Position numbers and translations under genes: made by a program. Shown one piece after another: positions 60,411 to 64,000 of a stretch of 64,000 bases of DNA (position 1 is its first letter; each line of letters starts with the position of its first letter). The notes beneath the pieces were generated by a model. That model did no database searches. It worked only from the letters and a program-made list of their open reading frames with translations, and was not told where the DNA came from. Source of the DNA: Pacificispira sp033344895 (GTDB taxonomy: Bacteria; Pseudomonadota; Alphaproteobacteria; UBA8366; Aestuariispiraceae); NCBI GenBank assembly GCA_965229685.1, contig OZ245920.1, positions 4,030,001 to 4,094,000 on the forward strand, read 5' to 3'.

Positions 60411-62003
60411 TCAGGCCGTGCCTTCCGCCTCTTCCTCGTCGGCGTCCGCTTCGGCCGCCATCATGGCGTCCAGCTCTTCCTGCGTGATCCAGCCGGCCAC
60501 GACGCGGGCATTCATGACCATCTGCGTCGCGTCTTCCTCGCTCAGATCGTCGCCGCGCAGAATGCCGTCATTCGGATCGGTCAGTTCATCGGCCGCAAGA
60601 CCGGCGAAGTCGTCGACCGTGCAGATTTCGTTTTCACCCAGCTTGATCAACTGCTTGTTGGTGAAGCCGGTGAACTCGGCCAGCGCATCCTCGACACCCA
60701 GTTCCTTGCGCTTCTCGTCGAGCAGGCGGTTCTGTTCGTCCAGATGGCTGTTGGCACGCTCGGACAGGGCTTCCGCCACATCCTCGTCGAAGCCTTCGAT
60801 CGCCGCCAGTTCATCGGTCGGGACATAGGCGACTTCCTCGACCGAGGTGAAGCCTTCCGTCACCAGAAGCTGGGCGATCATGTCGTCGACATCCAGCGCT
60901 TCCATGAACAGTTCGGAGCGTTCGACGAATTCTCGCTGACGCTTCTCGGATTCCTGCTCCTCGGTCATGATGTCGATGTTCCAGCCGGTCAGCATCGACG
61001 CCAGGCGAACATTCTGCCCGCGGCGGCCGATGGCCAGAGACAACTGTTCGTCCGGCACCACGACTTCGATCGTGTTGGTATCGGGGTCCATGACGACCTT
61101 GGTCACCTCGGCCGGCGCCAGGGCGTTCACCACGAAGGCCGCGTCCTCGTCCCGCCAGGAGATAATGTCGATCTTCTCCCCCTGCAACTCGGCGACCACG
61201 GCCTGGACGCGGCTGCCGCGCATGCCGACGCAGGCGCCGACCGGATCGATCGACCCGTCATTGGACAGCACGGCGATCTTGGCGCGGCTGCCCGGGTCGC
61301 GGGCGACCTTCTTGATCTCGATGATGCCGTCATAGATTTCCGGCACTTCCTGGGCAAACAGCATGGCCATGAATTCCGGCCGGGTACGCGACAGGAAGAT
61401 CTGCGGCCCCTTCGGCTCGCGGCGCACATCGTAGATGAAGGCGCGCACGCGGTCGCCCCGCTTGAAATGTTCGCGCGGAATGATCTCGTCGCGGCGCAGC
61501 ACGGCTTCGGCGCGGCCCAGATCGACGGTGACGTTGCCGTATTCCACCCGCTTGACCAGACCGTTCACGATCTCGCCGGCGCGGTCCTTGTATTCCTCAT
61601 ACTGGCGCTCGCGCTCGGCCTCACGGACCTTCTGGACGATGACCTGCTTGGCGGTCTGAGCGGCGATGCGTCCGAAATCGATCGGCGGTAGGCGGTCGAC
61701 CAGGAAGTCGCCGACGACGGCGTCCGGCTTCTTGCGGCGTGCACGCTCCACGGTGACCTGTTTGACCTCGTCCTCCAGGTCGTCCGCCTCGACGACTTCG
61801 ATATAGCGGGCCAGGACGATCTCACCGGTCTTGCGGTCGATCGACGCCCGGATATCGTGCTCCATGCCGTATTTGGAGCGGCCGGCCTTCTGGATGGCCT
61901 GCTCCATCGCCTCCAGCACGAGCTCGCGCTCGATCCCCTTCTCGCGTGCGACAGCGTCCGCCACGGCGAGCATATCGGTACGGGTGATCGTGATGCCTTC
62001 CAT
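60411..62003 (-). CDS. nusA: Transcription termination/antitermination factor NusA
   Basis: 530-aa RNA-polymerase-binding protein: N-terminal polymerase-binding domain, S1 domain (IVNGLVKRVEYGNVTVDLG), two KH domains (VGACVGMRGSRVQAVV and LAIGRRGQNVRLASMLTGW), and a C-terminal extension with helix-hairpin-helix-like repeats. The end is acidic (EADADEEEAEGTA), a feature common in alphaproteobacteria. The ATG at 62003 has AAGGAC at a good distance; a GTG three codons upstream is too close to it. It lies between rimP and the YlxR-like gene. Confidence 0.97.
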   Translation of the reverse strand: MEGITITRTDMLAVADAVAREKGIERELVLEAMEQAIQKAGRSKYGMEHDIRASIDRKTGEIVLARYIEVVEADDLEDEVKQVTVERARRKKPDAVVGDFLVDRLPPIDFGRIAAQTAKQVIVQKVREAERERQYEEYKDRAGEIVNGLVKRVEYGNVTVDLGRAEAVLRRDEIIPREHFKRGDRVRAFIYDVRREPKGPQIFLSRTRPEFMAMLFAQEVPEIYDGIIEIKKVARDPGSRAKIAVLSNDGSIDPVGACVGMRGSRVQAVVAELQGEKIDIISWRDEDAAFVVNALAPAEVTKVVMDPDTNTIEVVVPDEQLSLAIGRRGQNVRLASMLTGWNIDIMTEEQESEKRQREFVERSELFMEALDVDDMIAQLLVTEGFTSVEEVAYVPTDELAAIEGFDEDVAEALSERANSHLDEQNRLLDEKRKELGVEDALAEFTGFTNKQLIKLGENEICTVDDFAGLAADELTDPNDGILRGDDLSEEDATQMVMNARVVAGWITQEELDAMMAAEADADEEEAEGTA

Positions 62004-62059
62004 CGTCTTCACGTCCTTATGACTATCAGTCCGTCAATCAGTAATGCGTCCGGCGCGGA

Positions 62060-62581
62060 TCAGACCGCAGACCCTTCCGCCGTTCCTTCCGAGTCGTCCG
62101 CCGCGGCGCGGCTCGCCTCGATCAATGCATCCGTCAGAACCAGCTTCGCATCCCGGATCGCCTCGAAAGGGATCTGGAATTCGGCCGTATCGGTCTCTAT
62201 CGACACCGCATTGCCGTCGATACCGCCCAGGATTCCCCGGAACCGGCGCCTGCCGTCCATCAACTGTTCCAGCTCGATCTTCACTTCGAAACCGGCAAAA
62301 CGCTCGAAATCCCGCGGACGGGTCAGAGGCCGGTCGATGCCGGGAGAGCTGACTTCCAGGCTGTAAGCGCGCTCAATCGGGTCCTCGACATCGAGGATGG
62401 CCGAAACGGCGCGGCTGATATCCGCACAATCATCTACCGTGATGGGCTTTTCGTCCAGCCGATCCGCCATGATCTGCAGCGTGACCCGCTCTTTGCCCAT
62501 CAGACGGATGCGCACCACCCCGAAGCCCATGTCTTCGAGTGCGGGTCCGATCATATCCGCGATGCGCTTTTCAATCGCCAT
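62060..62581 (-). CDS. rimP: Ribosome maturation factor RimP
   Basis: 173-aa 30S assembly factor. Recognised parts are MIGPALEDMGFGVVRIRLMG, ITVDDCADISRAVSAIL and YSLEVSSPGIDRPLTRPRDF. The ATG at 62581 (MAIEKRIADMIG) is used; an in-frame start at 62617 would fall inside the trmB terminator and is rejected. It is the first gene of the rimP–nusA–ylxR–infB–rbfA operon. Confidence 0.96.
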   Translation of the reverse strand: MAIEKRIADMIGPALEDMGFGVVRIRLMGKERVTLQIMADRLDEKPITVDDCADISRAVSAILDVEDPIERAYSLEVSSPGIDRPLTRPRDFERFAGFEVKIELEQLMDGRRRFRGILGGIDGNAVSIETDTAEFQIPFEAIRDAKLVLTDALIEASRAAADDSEGTAEGSAV

Positions 62582-62600
62582 TCGGCCGTCCGTTGCCAAC

Positions 62601-62626
62601 AAAAAAGGGCGGGCCACGGCCCACCC
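62601..62626 (-). terminator. Intrinsic terminator after trmB
   Basis: On the minus strand GGGTGGGC–CGTG–GCCCGCCC forms an 8-bp GC stem with one wobble pair and a 4-nt loop, followed by TTTTTT. It lies between the trmB stop and the rimP start, so metK–trmB and rimP–rbfA are separate transcription units. The rimP promoter must lie downstream of it or within it. Confidence 0.93.
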
Positions 62627-62718
62627 CCATCCATCGCTCCCATAGAATGAGGCGATACAATGAAAGTTACGGTGCGCTTAATACGCCAAACCGCCCGGCA
62701 ATTCAAGACCCGCCCGGC

Positions 62719-63408
62719 TCAGACGCGACGGAACCTCAGGTAGGAGGGACGGCCGGCCAGCGCCTTGGTCTCGTAGCGCGTCGGGATGTGGTCGTCCCAG
62801 CGTTCGCGCCAGTCTTTCGGGCCGGCGGCCAGCCAGTCGAAGGCATCGTGGCGCCCGACCTGATACAGCATCCAGTCCAGATAGTCCGGATGGTCGGTCG
62901 CACAGCGCAACTCCGCCCCCGGGCGCAGCAGCCGGGCGAGACGCGGCAGGTTTTCCGGGCCGACGAAACGGCGCAGGCGATGGCGCTTCTTGGGCCAGGG
63001 GTCGGGAAACAGGATATAGGCCCGGCCGAGACAGCCGTCGGGCAGGGCATCCAGCAGCAGCCGTGCATCGTCGGCCAGAACCTTCACATTGCGCAGACCC
63101 GCCGCGTCGGCATCCCGCACCACCTTGGCGACGCCGTTGATGAAGGGCTCGCATCCCAGAAATCCGATATCGGGATGCCGTTCCGCCTGGGAAACCAGAT
63201 GCTCGCCGGAGCCGAAGCCGACTTCCAGCCAGAGGTCCCGGATCGCGCCGTCGAACAGCGCCGTCGGGTCGGCCGGCAGCGCCCCCGGATCGACCGCAAA
63301 GGCCGGCAGCCGGTCGTCCAGAATCCGCTGCTGTGTCGGGTTGAGCGCACGCCCCTTGCGGCGGCCGAAGAATTTCGGACGGCTGGAATCGGGCCTGTCT
63401 TGGGTCAT
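62719..63408 (-). CDS. trmB: tRNA (guanine-N7-)-methyltransferase
   Basis: 229-aa SAM-dependent enzyme that makes m7G46 in tRNA. The SAM site is WLEVGFGSGEHLV, the catalytic region is YILFPDPWPKKRHRLRRF, and a C-terminal TRYETKAL segment matches the family. The N-terminus (FFGRRKGRALNPTQQRIL) is typical of alphaproteobacterial TrmB. It lies 46 bp downstream of metK and shares its transcript until the terminator at 62.6 kb. Confidence 0.96.
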   Translation of the reverse strand: MTQDRPDSSRPKFFGRRKGRALNPTQQRILDDRLPAFAVDPGALPADPTALFDGAIRDLWLEVGFGSGEHLVSQAERHPDIGFLGCEPFINGVAKVVRDADAAGLRNVKVLADDARLLLDALPDGCLGRAYILFPDPWPKKRHRLRRFVGPENLPRLARLLRPGAELRCATDHPDYLDWMLYQVGRHDAFDWLAAGPKDWRERWDDHIPTRYETKALAGRPSYLRFRRV

Positions 63409-63419
63409 GACCGCTCGGT

Positions 63420-63442
63420 CCGGCCCGGTATAGCCGGGCCGG
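63420..63442 (-). repeat. GC-rich hairpin between metK and trmB
   Basis: CCGGCCCGG and CCGGGCCGG form a perfect 9-bp GC stem with a 5-nt loop, ending 12 nt before the trmB start codon. No T-tract follows, so it is not an intrinsic terminator. It may affect trmB translation or protect the metK transcript end. Confidence 0.5.
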
Positions 63443-63454
63443 CCTCCCTTCGGA

Positions 63455-64000
63455 TCAGGTCAGGGCAGCTTTCAGCGCCTCGACCAGGTCGGTGCGTTCC
63501 CAGCTGAAATGACCTTCGGCGGTCGGCTCGCGACCGAAATGCCCATAGGCCGCGCTCGGGGCGTAGATCGGCTTGCTGAGACCGAGATGCTCTCGGATCC
63601 CGCGCGGCGACAGGTCCATGACCTCGTTCACGGCGGCGACGAGCTTGTCTTCGGCGACACGGCCTGTGCCGTGCGTATCCACCAGCAGCGACAGCGGCTT
63701 GGAAACGCCGATCGCATAGGCGACCTGGATCGTGCATTTGTCGGCCAGATCGGCGGCCACGATGTTCTTGGCGACATAGCGCGCGGCATAGGCGGCGGAA
63801 CGGTCGACCTTCGTCGGATCCTTGCCGGAGAAGGCACCACCGCCATGAGGCGCAGCACCGCCATAGGTGTCGACGATGATCTTGCGCCCGGTCAGGCCGG
63901 CATCGCCGTCCGGACCGCCGATGACGAACCGGCCGGTCGGATTGACATAAAATTCCTCTTCCGGCGGGAACCAGCCCTTCGGCAGGACCTTCTCTACATG
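63455..64000 (-). CDS. metK: S-adenosylmethionine synthetase, C-terminal part (truncated by window edge)
   Basis: The visible 181 codons are the C-terminal half of MetK; the 5' part lies beyond the right edge. Diagnostic segments are GRFVIGGPDGDAGLTGRKI, DTYGGAAPHGGGAFSGKD and KVDRSAAYAARYVAKNIV, with the end AAYGHFGRE. The enzyme makes SAM from Met and ATP; trmB, a SAM user, follows in the same unit. Methyl metabolism is also represented by ahcY elsewhere in the window. Confidence 0.97.
   Translation of the reverse strand, partial: HVEKVLPKGWFPPEEEFYVNPTGRFVIGGPDGDAGLTGRKIIVDTYGGAAPHGGGAFSGKDPTKVDRSAAYAARYVAKNIVAADLADKCTIQVAYAIGVSKPLSLLVDTHGTGRVAEDKLVAAVNEVMDLSPRGIREHLGLSKPIYAPSAAYGHFGREPTAEGHFSWERTDLVEALKAALT

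Overview
The window is a high-GC stretch of chromosome from an alphaproteobacterium, most likely a free-living (probably marine) member of the Rhodospirillales or a close relative. The evidence is gene content and order: bolA–J-domain–cobS–cobT, aroK–aroB–CNNM transporter, a complete ccmABCDEFGHI run, a DivL-type cell-cycle kinase next to tsaE–amgK–murU–addB–addA–trxA, a malyl-CoA lyase of the ethylmalonyl-CoA pathway, and metK–trmB followed by rimP–nusA–ylxR–infB–rbfA. I see no phage, insertion sequence, integron, CRISPR array, rRNA or tRNA, and no region whose composition stands out as recently acquired. The placement is inferred from gene content, not from a phylogenetic marker.

Layout. 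1–5 kb: aconitase B, a lone membrane protein, and a two-gene unit (fatty-acid-hydroxylase-type membrane di-iron protein plus a small membrane protein) closed by a clear hairpin. 5–11 kb: the main accessory block, a minus-strand operon encoding a PanB-like protein, a DUF6166 protein, a complete TRAP transporter (substrate-binding protein, small and large permeases) and a phytanoyl-CoA-dioxygenase-type oxygenase, with a divergent GntR/FCD regulator. 11–16 kb: GFA protein, a histidine kinase with a degenerate receiver, NnrU, two tandem DUF3253-like proteins, a DMT exporter and MarR. 16–24 kb: malyl-CoA lyase, XerD, a large secreted protein of unknown role, aroK–aroB–CNNM, a DUF2889 protein and BolA. 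24–32 kb: J-domain protein, cobST, a second sterol-desaturase-family protein with a divergent TetR regulator and a clean operator, a cyclic-nucleotide-domain MscS channel, and accA. 32–41 kb: CheZ and the cytochrome c maturation operon. 41–57 kb: OmpA-like protein, ahcY, DivL, ferredoxin–NADP reductase, tsaE, muropeptide recycling genes, AddAB and thioredoxin. 57–64 kb: the transcription/translation operon, then trmB and the 3' part of metK.

Most genes are housekeeping. The best candidate for an undescribed system is the operon at 5.06–10.18 kb under the GntR gene at 10.32 kb. Its PanB-like protein keeps one of the three acidic metal ligands of ketopantoate hydroxymethyltransferase but carries Cys and Gln at the other two, and it sits with uptake and oxygenase genes rather than with panC. 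It therefore probably acts on an imported carboxylate rather than in pantothenate synthesis (inference). A second point of interest is the DivL homologue, with Tyr at the usual phospho-histidine position and an eroded ATPase domain.
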